A stretch of DNA of 8,363 bases from RGIG1959 sp051877215 (GCA_051877215.1 JBJEIR010000161.1:1-8363); one strand, 5' to 3'. Counted from the stretch's first letter, positions 1 through 6,366 are shown. Notes: generated from the sequence alone by a model not told the origin. Made by a program: numbers and translations.

Positions 1-68
1 AGCTCTTTACTTTTACAATAATTCAAATAATGTTGCCATTTTGTTGCCACAAAGGGCACAAGCACGGC

Positions 69-95
69 AAAAAGCCTTTATTTACGGGCTTTTTT
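69..95 (-). terminator. Intrinsic terminator after guaA
   Basis: Read on the minus strand, an AAAAAGCC arm and a GGCTTTTT arm form an 8-bp stem around a 10-base loop, 13 bases past the guaA stop codon. The A and T ends of the stem also give a T-run on each strand, so it could work in both directions, but no plus-strand gene ends here. It marks the likely end of the purA-guaA transcript. Confidence 0.75.
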
Positions 96-107
96 AAGGG
101 TATGAAA

Positions 108-1652
108 TCATTCCCACTCGACGGTTGCGGGGGGTTTGGTCGTGATGTCATAGACGACGCGGTTGACATGTTTGACCTCGTTGGTGATGCGGTTGCTGAC
201 GGTGGCCAAAATATCATACGGAATCTTTGCCCAATCCGCAGTCATAAAATCGTCGGTGGTTACGGCGCGGATGGCGATCAGGTGATCGTATGTGCGGTGA
301 TCGCCCATCACACCGACGGTGCTCACGCAGGGCAGGACACAGAAAAACTGTGCCAGCTGTGATTCATAGCCGTTTTTGGCCATCTCATCGCGCAGCACCC
401 AGTCGGCATCCTGCAGCACTTTGATTTTATCCTGTGTGATTTCTCCGATGATGCGTACACCGAGGCCCGGGCCGGGGAACGGCTGCCGCCATACGAGCTC
501 TTTGGGAATGCCGAGCTTTTCACCGACGCGGCGCACTTCGTCCTTAAACAGATCGGCAAGCGGCTCGATAACACCCAAAAATTGCACATCGTCCGGCAAT
601 TCTACCTGATTGTGATGGGTTTTGATGGTATCCGCCTTGCCTTCGTTTTTACCCTTGCCCGATTCGATACGGTCGGGATAGATCGTGCCCTGTGCAAAAA
701 AGCCGAGCTCTTTTTGCTTGCGGATTTCATTCCAAAACACCTTATAAAATTCCGTCCCGATAATGTGGCGTTTTTGCTCGGGATCGGTCACGCCTTTCAG
801 GGCGGCGAGAAAATGCTCCTGACAGTTCACGCGCACAAAATTCATGTCAAACAAAGAGGTAAAGGTCTGTTCGACAAAATCCCCCTCGTTTTTGCGCATG
901 AGCCCCTGATCGACAAACACACAGGTCAGCTGTTTGCCGACGGCACGGCTCAGAAGCCCCGCCGCCACGGAGGAGTCGACGCCGCCCGAAAGCCCGAGAA
1001 TGACCTGCTTGTCACCGATCTGCTCGCGCAGACGAGCGACGGTGTCCTCGATGAAGGTATCCATTTGCCAGTCGCCCGTGCAGCCGCACACGGCATACAG
1101 GAAATTCTTCAGCATTTGATTGCCGAATTCGCTGTGTGTGACCTCGGGATGAAACTGCACGGCATACAGCTTTTTATCGGCGTTTTCCATGGCTGCGACG
1201 GGGCAGGCGTCGGTGGAAGCGGTGACGGTAAATCCGTCGGGAGCGGACACGATGCGGTCGGTATGGCTCATCCAAACGGTGCTGGACGCGGGAACCTCGC
1301 CAAACAGCGCGGAGTCGGTTTTTTCAATGTGCAGCTCGATTTTGCCGTATTCCGATTGCTCCGCCGTCTCGACCTTTCCGCCGGTCATCCACGCCATCAG
1401 CTGGCAGCCGTAGCAAATGCCCAGCACCGGTATGCCGAGCGAGAGGATTTCTTCGCTATAGTGAGGAGAGCTCATATCAAACACCGAGTTGGGACCGCCG
1501 GTGAAAATAATACCCTTATAATGCCCGTCGCGGACGGTGTCCAGCGGGACGGTATAGGGGAGAATTTCCGCAAAAACATGGTGATCGCGCACACGGCGGG
1601 CAATCAATTGATTATACTGTCCGCCGAAATCCAAAACCAAAACCTTTTCCAT
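108..1652 (-). CDS. guaA: GMP synthase (glutamine-hydrolysing)
   Basis: Cytoplasmic enzyme that converts XMP to GMP using ATP and glutamine, the last step of the guanine branch of purine synthesis. The 514-residue length fits the family. The N-terminal class I glutamine amidotransferase domain (about 1-190) shows the GICYGCQ nucleophile motif with Cys80 and the FHPE motif with His168 and Glu170. The ATP-pyrophosphatase domain has the P-loop LSGGVDSS (221-228) and QGTIYPD (321-327). The C-terminal dimerisation domain includes RQPFPGPGLGVRI (389-401) and ends in TVEWE. The open frame extends further upstream, but the ATG at 1652 begins the family-typical MEKVLVLDFG and has an AAAAGGACGG ribosome binding site. 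It lies 100 bases downstream of purA on the same strand with no clear terminator between, so co-transcription is likely. The whole chain looks intact. Confidence 0.97.
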   Translation of the reverse strand: MEKVLVLDFGGQYNQLIARRVRDHHVFAEILPYTVPLDTVRDGHYKGIIFTGGPNSVFDMSSPHYSEEILSLGIPVLGICYGCQLMAWMTGGKVETAEQSEYGKIELHIEKTDSALFGEVPASSTVWMSHTDRIVSAPDGFTVTASTDACPVAAMENADKKLYAVQFHPEVTHSEFGNQMLKNFLYAVCGCTGDWQMDTFIEDTVARLREQIGDKQVILGLSGGVDSSVAAGLLSRAVGKQLTCVFVDQGLMRKNEGDFVEQTFTSLFDMNFVRVNCQEHFLAALKGVTDPEQKRHIIGTEFYKVFWNEIRKQKELGFFAQGTIYPDRIESGKGKNEGKADTIKTHHNQVELPDDVQFLGVIEPLADLFKDEVRRVGEKLGIPKELVWRQPFPGPGLGVRIIGEITQDKIKVLQDADWVLRDEMAKNGYESQLAQFFCVLPCVSTVGVMGDHRTYDHLIAIRAVTTDDFMTADWAKIPYDILATVSNRITNEVKHVNRVVYDITTKPPATVEWE

Positions 1653-1660
1653 TGATATGA

Positions 1661-1670
1661 CCGTCCTTTT
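1661..1670 (-). promoter_or_regulatory. Ribosome binding site of guaA
   Basis: AAAAGGACGG lies 8 bases before the ATG at 1652. Counted from the end of the AAAGGA core the spacing is 11 bases. It decides for this start over in-frame upstream codons. The same AAAGGACGG string precedes purA. Confidence 0.75.
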
Positions 1671-1676
1671 CTCGGA

Positions 1677-1704
1677 GTATTGTATAGTTTGTATTGTATA
1701 GTTT
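1677..1704. repeat. Perfect 14-bp tandem direct repeat before guaA
   Basis: GTATTGTATAGTTT occurs twice head to tail (1677-1690 and 1691-1704) with no mismatch. On the guaA coding strand it reads as two AT-rich units containing TATACAAT, lying between a 13-bp hairpin and the guaA ribosome binding site. Each unit holds a TACAAT that resembles a -10 box, but no matching -35 box is visible at 16-18 bases upstream, so a guaA promoter here is unproven. A copy-number-variable spacer made by replication slippage is equally possible. Confidence 0.9.
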
Positions 1705-1736
1705 TGCCGTTCGGAACGGGTTTTTCCGAACGGCAA
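1704..1736 (-). other. 13-bp intergenic hairpin between purA and guaA
   Basis: A perfect 13-bp inverted repeat (1704-1716 with 1724-1736) with a 7-base loop. It starts 16 bases after the purA stop codon. No T-run follows on the guaA-sense strand; the following bases are the AT-rich tandem repeat. It therefore does not look like a standard intrinsic terminator. It may be an mRNA-stabilising or processing hairpin at the purA 3' end, a leaky terminator, or an attenuator. The inverted repeat is certain; the role is not. Confidence 0.8.
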
Positions 1737-1752
1737 CATACGGTTTGTGCAG

Positions 1753-3027
1753 TTAGCGGTAAATAATGGCCTCCCGCTCGGGGCCGTTGGAGACCATGTC
1801 GATGCGGTGGCCGAGCTGACGCTCGATAAATTCCACATAGGCGCGCGCCTTTTCGGGCAGCTCCTCATAGCGGCGGATCCCTTTGATATCGCAGTGCCAG
1901 CCGGGCAGAGTCGTGAGGATCGGCTTGGCTTTTTTCAGCAGAGGAGTGGTGGGGAAGTCGTCGACCGCTTTGCCGTCGATCTCGTAGCCCGTGCAGACGG
2001 GAATCTCTTCCAAATACGACAGGCAATCGAGAGCGGTGAGCACCACCTTGGTCGCACCCTGACATTCGATGCCGTAGCGGGTGGCCACGCAGTCAAACCA
2101 ACCGACGCGGCGCGGGCGGCCCGTTGTCGCGCCGAATTCGCCCTTATCGCCGCCGTGAATGCGCAGGGCCTGCGCTTCTTCCTCGTCGAGGATCTCGGAC
2201 ACAAATTCACCCGCCCCCACCGCAGAGGAATACGCTTTGGTGACGGCGATGACCTCTTTGATCTCATGCGGCGGGATTCCCGCGCCGACCGCACCGTAGC
2301 CCGCCAGCGTGGAGCTGGAGGTGACCATCGGATAAATGCCGAAATCGGGGTCCTTGAGCGTGCCGAGTTGTCCCTCGAGCAGAATGTTTTTGCCGTCTTT
2401 CAGCGCGTTTTTCAAATAGGTGTGCGTGTCGCAGACAAACGGCGCGATTTTTTCTTTATAGTCCATGCAGGTGGCATACAGCTCGTCCGCATCGAGCAGC
2501 GGCTTATGATACACATGCTCAAGCGTGAGATTTTTCAGTGTGCAGATATTGCTGAGCTTGGCGCGCAGGGTCTGTTCGTCGAACAGCTCGTTGACCTGAA
2601 TGCCGATCTTTGCGTATTTATCGCTGAAGAAGGGCGCGATGCCGCTTTTGGTGGAGCCGAAGGCGTTTTTGCCGAGGCGCTCCTCCTCATACATATCCAG
2701 CAGGATATGATAGGGCATCAGAATCTGCGCGCGGTCGGAAACAAGCAGGTGGGGATGGATGCCCGCTTTTTTGACATCCTCCAGCTCGTTGCAGAATTTA
2801 TTGATATCCAGTGCAACACCGTTTCCGATGATGCAGGTGACATTGTCATAGCATACGCCGCTGGGCATCAGGTGGAACGCAAAACGGCCGTGCTCGTTGA
2901 TGATCGTGTGACCGGCGTTTGCGCCTCCCTGATAACGGATGACGATGTCCGCCTGTGAAGCGAGCATATCGGTGATTTTGCCTTTTCCTTCGTCGCCCCA
3001 GTTGGCGCCTACGATTGCCTTGACCAT
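1753..3027 (-). CDS. purA: Adenylosuccinate synthetase
   Basis: Cytoplasmic enzyme that joins aspartate to IMP using GTP, the first committed step from IMP to AMP. The product has 424 residues, normal for the family. The N-terminal GANWGDEGKGK loop (7-17) contains the catalytic Asp12, NAGHT (37-41) contains His40, and FGATTGRPRRVGWFD (298-312) matches the conserved ribose-binding segment. Several usual residues differ from the E. coli type: STKSGIAP replaces TTGRGIGP (125-132), EGQLGT replaces EGAQGT (218-223), and TALD replaces TKLD (331-334). From memory, related clostridial PurA proteins share these changes, so this is probably a subfamily rather than decay. The ATG at 3027 begins the family-typical MVKAIVGA and has an AAAGGACGG ribosome binding site; an in-frame ATG at 3132 would add 35 atypical residues. 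It is transcribed from the promoter at 3174-3202, probably together with guaA. Confidence 0.96.
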   Translation of the reverse strand: MVKAIVGANWGDEGKGKITDMLASQADIVIRYQGGANAGHTIINEHGRFAFHLMPSGVCYDNVTCIIGNGVALDINKFCNELEDVKKAGIHPHLLVSDRAQILMPYHILLDMYEEERLGKNAFGSTKSGIAPFFSDKYAKIGIQVNELFDEQTLRAKLSNICTLKNLTLEHVYHKPLLDADELYATCMDYKEKIAPFVCDTHTYLKNALKDGKNILLEGQLGTLKDPDFGIYPMVTSSSTLAGYGAVGAGIPPHEIKEVIAVTKAYSSAVGAGEFVSEILDEEEAQALRIHGGDKGEFGATTGRPRRVGWFDCVATRYGIECQGATKVVLTALDCLSYLEEIPVCTGYEIDGKAVDDFPTTPLLKKAKPILTTLPGWHCDIKGIRRYEELPEKARAYVEFIERQLGHRIDMVSNGPEREAIIYR

Positions 3028-3035
3028 GAAATGAT

Positions 3036-3044
3036 CCGTCCTTT
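3036..3044 (-). promoter_or_regulatory. Ribosome binding site of purA
   Basis: AAAGGACGG lies 8 bases upstream of the ATG at 3027, with 11 bases from the AAAGGA core to the start. The bases that follow it (GATCA) also match the anti-Shine-Dalgarno complement (AAAGGAGGTGATC) apart from a short gap. It supports the 3027 start against the longer frame starting at 3132. Confidence 0.75.
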
Positions 3045-3173
3045 CGCGGTACTTATGCTTCGGATGTATTTTTGCCGTGCTTTCACACATCGGGATGACT
3101 TGACAGAGATAACGGCGTTCACTTGACGGCATACGGCCGCATATGGCCTCGTCGACCGTTCAAGACGCCTATA

Positions 3174-3202
3174 AGTATAGCAAATGCGGCGGGGAATTGC
3201 AA
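3174..3202 (-). promoter_or_regulatory. SigA-type promoter of purA (extended -10)
   Basis: On the minus strand TTGCAA (3197-3202) and TATACT (3174-3179) are separated by exactly 17 bases, and TGC directly precedes the -10 box, giving an extended -10. Transcription would start near 3167, leaving a leader of about 140 bases before purA. The -35 box begins only 5 bases past the stop of the upstream membrane-protein gene. I recognise no known purine-type riboswitch in the leader; it contains short inverted repeats such as GGCC-N6-GGCC. Confidence 0.75.
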
Positions 3203-3207
3203 GAGAA

Positions 3208-3813
3208 TCAGTTCTCTTCCTGCGCATTTTCATCAAAAGAAATCGTGGGCTCCTCCTCGCACATATCCGCCATCATCTGCGCAAGCGCATACTTTTTGGC
3301 GGCGCTCCGCCCGAAAAGGGAGGCGACGATGGACAAAATCGGCGTCAGCAGCACCGTAAAATGTCGCAGAACGAGATCGCCGAACGTGAGGCCGCGATCC
3401 TTGAGCGCATCATAGGCAAAAATGTCCCCGAGCGAGAGGGCAAACAGCACCAGCAATACGCCCGCGACAACGGTGAGCGCCGTTCCGATCAGAGAGGGCT
3501 TCCACTTTTTTCGCAGCAGCAGCACGCTTGCCGCCGCGGCACCGCCCGCCATGACGATGACGCCGAGCCATCCGACCGGCAGCAGGCGATTCAGCGTCGC
3601 CGTTTCCTGCGCGGTGTAGCGTTCCGCCTGCAAATTGGCTTCGATCGTCATCAGGCTCCAAAGCTGGACAAGCAGTGTGAGAACCGTGATCAGCAGCATA
3701 CAGATGCACAGAATCCGAACGACCCGTTGCGCGGAGGCTTCTTTTTTATTGAGCTGTGCTATGCGGGAGACAGAGGAGACGCGCGCGGCGCGTGTGCGGG
3801 TACCTTTTCCCAT
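3208..3813 (-). CDS. Hypothetical four-helix membrane protein
   Basis: I do not recognise the family. The 201-residue product has a basic, Arg/Lys-rich N-terminus (1-33), four likely membrane helices (about 32-57, 79-100, 108-128 and 148-168), a basic Arg/Lys patch after helix 2 (RKKWK, 101-105), and a strongly acidic C-terminal tail from about 186. The positive-inside rule would put both ends in the cytoplasm. Regular codon use and an uninterrupted frame support a real gene. I chose the ATG at 3813 because AAAGGA lies 12 bases upstream, close to the spacing at purA and guaA; the ATG at 3825 would directly abut that site, and further in-frame starts reach 3879. The gene precedes purA on the same strand without a terminator, but purA has its own promoter, so a functional link is unproven. 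No clear promoter for this gene was found. Confidence 0.8.
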   Translation of the reverse strand: MGKGTRTRAARVSSVSRIAQLNKKEASAQRVVRILCICMLLITVLTLLVQLWSLMTIEANLQAERYTAQETATLNRLLPVGWLGVIVMAGGAAAASVLLLRKKWKPSLIGTALTVVAGVLLVLFALSLGDIFAYDALKDRGLTFGDLVLRHFTVLLTPILSIVASLFGRSAAKKYALAQMMADMCEEEPTISFDENAQEEN

Positions 3814-3904
3814 GGCGATGTTCATTCCTTTGCTGATGTGACATAAAAATTGGTGTATCGTCTTAGATTCATGATACAATAGAAAAGACAGAAAAGATGC
3901 GAAT

Positions 3905-4031
3905 CTGTCCGGGCGGGGCGACAGGTCGCCTGCGAAAAGCGGAGCATCCCTTCTTTTCTACTATACCAAATACCGCTTCGGTTTGCAACCGACGGAACGG
4001 CCTCAAAGCAAAAAATTCGGCCGCCGGACAG
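3905..4031. other. Possible structured RNA or DNA element (nested inverted repeats)
   Basis: CTGTCCGG at 3905-3912 is complementary to CCGGACAG at 4024-4031. After a single bulged G the pairing continues (3914-3916 with 4021-4023), giving 11 bp. Inside lie GGCGAC-AG-GTCGCC (3917-3930) and an imperfect hairpin around CGGTT-TGC-AACCG (3973-3995). Together these could form a branched fold of about 127 bases on either strand. I do not recognise a known riboswitch, 6S RNA or signal recognition particle RNA, and no T-run terminator follows on either side. The repeats are seen directly; an RNA gene is only a possibility. Confidence 0.35.
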
Positions 4032-4059
4032 TGGGATTTCACAAAAAAACCGTGTAAAT

Positions 4060-4088
4060 TTGAAAAATTGTTGAAACGCGGTTAAAAT
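4060..4088 (+). promoter_or_regulatory. SigA-type promoter of the two-component/HtrA operon
   Basis: TTGAAA (4060-4065) and TAAAAT (4083-4088) are separated by exactly 17 bases, each matching the consensus at five of six positions. Transcription would start near 4095, about 70 bases before the response regulator ATG. A second TTGAAA at 4071-4076 repeats the -35 sequence 11 bases further on. This is the spacing favoured by OmpR-family regulators on direct repeats, so autoregulation is possible. Confidence 0.65.
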
Positions 4089-4104
4089 ATTGTTCATACA
4101 CCGC

Positions 4105-4132
4105 TTGCAAAGTATGCTACAATATAGATAAT
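4105..4132 (+). promoter_or_regulatory. Possible second promoter closer to the response regulator gene
   Basis: TTGCAA (4105-4110) and GATAAT (4127-4132) are 16 bases apart. An overlapping extended -10 (TGC before TACAAT at 4118-4123) is an alternative. Either would start transcription within about 35 bases of the ATG. It is weaker than the 4060 promoter and could be coincidental in AT-rich sequence. Confidence 0.35.
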
Positions 4133-4141
4133 GAAAATCAA

Positions 4142-4155
4142 AAGGAGAAAGGGAG
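4142..4155 (+). promoter_or_regulatory. Ribosome binding region of the response regulator gene
   Basis: Two purine-rich Shine-Dalgarno-like strings lie in tandem, AAGGAG (4142-4147) and AAGGGAG (4149-4155). The second is 9 bases before the ATG at 4165. It supports this start, which also begins a family-typical receiver domain. Confidence 0.65.
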
Positions 4156-4164
4156 AGAACAGGA

Positions 4165-4869
4165 ATGGCTGTTTCCAAAATCATGATCGTCGACGATGAC
4201 AGCAATATCTGTGAGCTGCTTCGCCTGTATTTGGAAAAAGAGGGCTTTGCCGTAACGATTGCCGAAAACGGCGCGCGGGCGCTGGAGCTGTTCGAACGCG
4301 AAAAGCCGGATCTGATGCTGCTGGATGTTATGATGCCGGAGCTGGACGGCTGGCAGGTGTGCCGCGAAATCCGCAAAAAGAGCGACTGTCCGATCATTAT
4401 GCTGACCGCAAAGGGCGAGGTGTTCGACAAGGTGCTCGGACTTGAGCTCGGAGCGGACGATTATGTGGTCAAGCCCTTTGAGGCCAAAGAGGTCGTGGCG
4501 CGCGTCAAAGCGGTGCTGCGCCGCACCAATCAGGCGGATCGCCGCGAGGTGCGCGAGGTCTCTTATGATAATTTGTACATCAATATGGAAAATTACGAGC
4601 TTCGCGTGCGCGGGGAGCAGGTCAGCACGCCTCCCAAGGAAATGGAGCTGATCTATCATCTTGCGAGCAACCCCAACCGTGTGTATACGAGAGATCAGCT
4701 GCTCGACGAGGTGTGGGGCTTTGAATATTACGGCGACAGCCGTACGGTGGATGTTCATGTCAAACGACTGCGTGAGAAGCTTGACGGCGTCTCCGATCAG
4801 TGGTCGCTCAAGACGGTGTGGGGCGTCGGCTATAAATTTGAAGTGAAGGATACCGCACAGCATGTTTAA
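4165..4869 (+). CDS. OmpR/PhoB-family response regulator
   Basis: Cytoplasmic transcription factor switched by phosphotransfer from the kinase encoded next to it. The receiver domain (about 4-118) shows the acidic pocket Asp10-Asp12, the phospho-acceptor Asp54 in LLDVMMPELDG, Thr81 in MLTAKG, and Lys103 in VVKPF. The winged-helix DNA-binding domain (about 133-228) contains the TPPKEMELIYHLASN segment, the recognition helix around SRTVDVHVKRLREKL (192-206) and the typical C-terminal hairpin VWGVGYKFE. At 234 residues it is a normal length and complete. It heads the operon, its last 8 bases overlap the kinase start, and the protease gene follows. By context it probably controls an envelope or secretion stress response, like CssR of Bacillus, but family membership alone does not prove the signal. 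OmpR-family proteins usually bind direct repeats, and such a repeat is present at its own promoter. Confidence 0.95.
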   Translation: MAVSKIMIVDDDSNICELLRLYLEKEGFAVTIAENGARALELFEREKPDLMLLDVMMPELDGWQVCREIRKKSDCPIIMLTAKGEVFDKVLGLELGADDYVVKPFEAKEVVARVKAVLRRTNQADRREVREVSYDNLYINMENYELRVRGEQVSTPPKEMELIYHLASNPNRVYTRDQLLDEVWGFEYYGDSRTVDVHVKRLREKLDGVSDQWSLKTVWGVGYKFEVKDTAQHV

Positions 4870-6358
4870 AAGTATTTTTTCCAAATACTTTACGCTGACG
4901 GCGCTGCTGCTGTCGGTCGCGATTGTCGTGCTCGGCGCGGTGCAGATTTTGTTCTTTAATTCCTATTGGGTGGGCGATAAGCGCGCACAGCTGATGGAGA
5001 ATTCCTCACAGATTGCACTGCATGCCGCCAGCGTCACCATGCAGGACAGCGCCGATCAATCCGCTTACTACATTTCTCCCCGCAGTATTCAGCCGATCGT
5101 CAATCTGATGGCGGACGGGCTGGACGCGAGCATTCTCATTGTGGATACGAACGGCCATGTGCTGCTCTCCTCCGAAAATGCGGCGATTATACAGCAAACC
5201 GTGCCGCAGGATATGATCGACAAGATCGGCAAATCGCATTTCGAAGTGAGCAATATGGGCGGGCTGTTTGAATCGTCGCAGTATGCGGCGGCAACCGCCA
5301 TTATCATGCCGGGGGATACCCGTATCGGCTATGTGATCACAGCAGTGCCGGCAGGCGGGCTGATGCAGTATATGGTCAGCAATTTGCGGATCTATCTGTT
5401 GTCGGCGCTGGTGGTGCTGATGGTCTTCTCGGTCATCATTTATGCCGTGACCTACCGTATGGTCAAGCCGCTTCGCGAAATGGCGGCGGCGACCCGCCGC
5501 TTTGCAGAGGGGGATTTCAGCTGCCGTGTCCGTGTGCGCGGCAAGGACGAGGTGGCGGAGCTGGCGACCGCTCTCAACAGCATGGCGGTCTCGCTGTCCG
5601 CGACCGAAAACATGAGCCGCAGTTTTGTCGCCAATGTGTCGCACGAACTGAAAACGCCGATGACAACCATCAGCGGCTTTGTGGATGGAATTTTGGACGG
5701 GACCATTCCGCCCGAGAAGCAGGAGCATTACCTGCGCATCGTGTCGGACGAGACCAAGCGGCTGGCTCGCCTTGTCCGCTCCATGCTCAATCTGTCGCGC
5801 ATCGACAACGGCTCCTTGCGGTTGAATCCCGTCAGCTTTGATCTGACGGAGGTGACCTGCAGTGCGCTGCTCTCCTTTGAGCCACGCATTGAGGAAAAGC
5901 AGGTGGAGATCGAAGGTCTCGCCGACTGTGAAAGAGTGCCGGTGACGGCGGATTACGATCTGATCGGGCAGGTTGTGTATAACCTTCTTGACAATGCCGT
6001 CAAATTTGTCAATGAAAACGGCACGATCACCGTCGACATACAGCGGCAGGACGGACGGGTGTACTTTGTCGTGCGCAACACCGGCGCGGGGCTGTCTCCC
6101 GAAGAAATGCCCCGTGTGTTTGAACGGTTTTATAAAACCGACCGTTCCCGCAGTCTCGATAAAACGGGAGTGGGACTCGGACTCTATATTGTCAAAACGG
6201 TCATCAATCTGCATAAGGGCGAAATTTATGTCCGCTCGGTGCAGGGTGAATATTGCGAGTTCGTTTTTTGGCTGCCGGATACGCCGCCCACAGAGACGGC
6301 CAAGCCCGAAAAGCCTGTCAAACGGACAGCGTCCGACACTTTTTCTGAAAGGCAGTGA
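4862..6358 (+). CDS. HAMP-domain sensor histidine kinase
   Basis: Membrane sensor kinase, partner of the preceding response regulator. Two membrane helices (about 10-32 and 176-197) flank an extracellular region of roughly 140 residues, which may hold a PAS- or Cache-like fold. A HAMP linker follows (about 198-250), then a HisKA dimerisation domain with His261 in SFVANVSHELKTPMT, and a HATPase domain with the N box around NLLDNAVKF (374-382), the F box ERFYKTDRSRS (421-431) and the G2 box GVGLGLYIVK (436-445). The G1 box reads NTGAG (406-410), with Asn in place of the usual Asp; variants of this kind occur in active kinases. A 25-residue Pro/Lys-rich tail ends the protein. The ATG overlaps the regulator stop by 8 bases, so translation is probably coupled. 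The sensed signal cannot be read from the sequence; misfolded exported protein is a guess from the adjacent protease. Confidence 0.95.
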   Translation: MFKSIFSKYFTLTALLLSVAIVVLGAVQILFFNSYWVGDKRAQLMENSSQIALHAASVTMQDSADQSAYYISPRSIQPIVNLMADGLDASILIVDTNGHVLLSSENAAIIQQTVPQDMIDKIGKSHFEVSNMGGLFESSQYAAATAIIMPGDTRIGYVITAVPAGGLMQYMVSNLRIYLLSALVVLMVFSVIIYAVTYRMVKPLREMAAATRRFAEGDFSCRVRVRGKDEVAELATALNSMAVSLSATENMSRSFVANVSHELKTPMTTISGFVDGILDGTIPPEKQEHYLRIVSDETKRLARLVRSMLNLSRIDNGSLRLNPVSFDLTEVTCSALLSFEPRIEEKQVEIEGLADCERVPVTADYDLIGQVVYNLLDNAVKFVNENGTITVDIQRQDGRVYFVVRNTGAGLSPEEMPRVFERFYKTDRSRSLDKTGVGLGLYIVKTVINLHKGEIYVRSVQGEYCEFVFWLPDTPPTETAKPEKPVKRTASDTFSERQ

Positions 6359-6366
6359 AGATATTT

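Larger units (their letters stand above)
3814..4164. other. Divergent intergenic region with inverted repeats
   Basis: This stretch separates the leftward membrane-protein gene from the rightward two-component operon. No open frame in it looks real. The right end holds the operon promoters (4060-4132). The middle (3905-4031) contains several inverted repeats, listed separately. Near 3850-3880 there is a loose dyad (GTATC at 3855-3859 against GATAC at 3873-3877) that could be an operator or chance. A TACAAT at 3876-3881 has no good -35 partner. Confidence 0.6.

Noticed and set aside
582..1655. A 357-codon open frame on the plus strand opposite guaA
   Set aside because: It lies fully antisense to a clear, complete guaA, matches no family I recognise, and is explained by the GC-rich codon use of guaA.
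1747..2958. A 403-codon open frame on the plus strand opposite purA
   Set aside because: Its His/Asp/Val-rich composition is typical of a mirror frame of a conserved gene; no ribosome binding site or domain motif is visible.
3028..3132. An N-terminal extension of PurA from an in-frame ATG at 3132
   Set aside because: The extra 35 residues are atypical for the family, no Shine-Dalgarno sequence precedes that ATG, and a strong one precedes the ATG at 3027.
3028..3167. A purine or PRPP riboswitch in the purA leader
   Set aside because: The leader is long enough, but I see none of the conserved core sequences of those riboswitches and no terminator-like hairpin with a T-run.
3897..4085. A 62-codon plus-strand frame in the divergent intergenic region
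   Set aside because: It lacks a good ribosome binding site, overlaps the inverted repeats and the -35 box, and has no recognisable protein features.
3822..4430. A 202-codon minus-strand frame spanning the divergent intergenic region and the response regulator start
   Set aside because: It covers the operon promoter and the receiver domain in antisense, with Ser-rich, family-free sequence.
5006..6214. A 402-codon open frame on the minus strand opposite the histidine kinase
   Set aside because: It is antisense to well-conserved kinase motifs, and its His/Asp-rich translation looks like a shadow.
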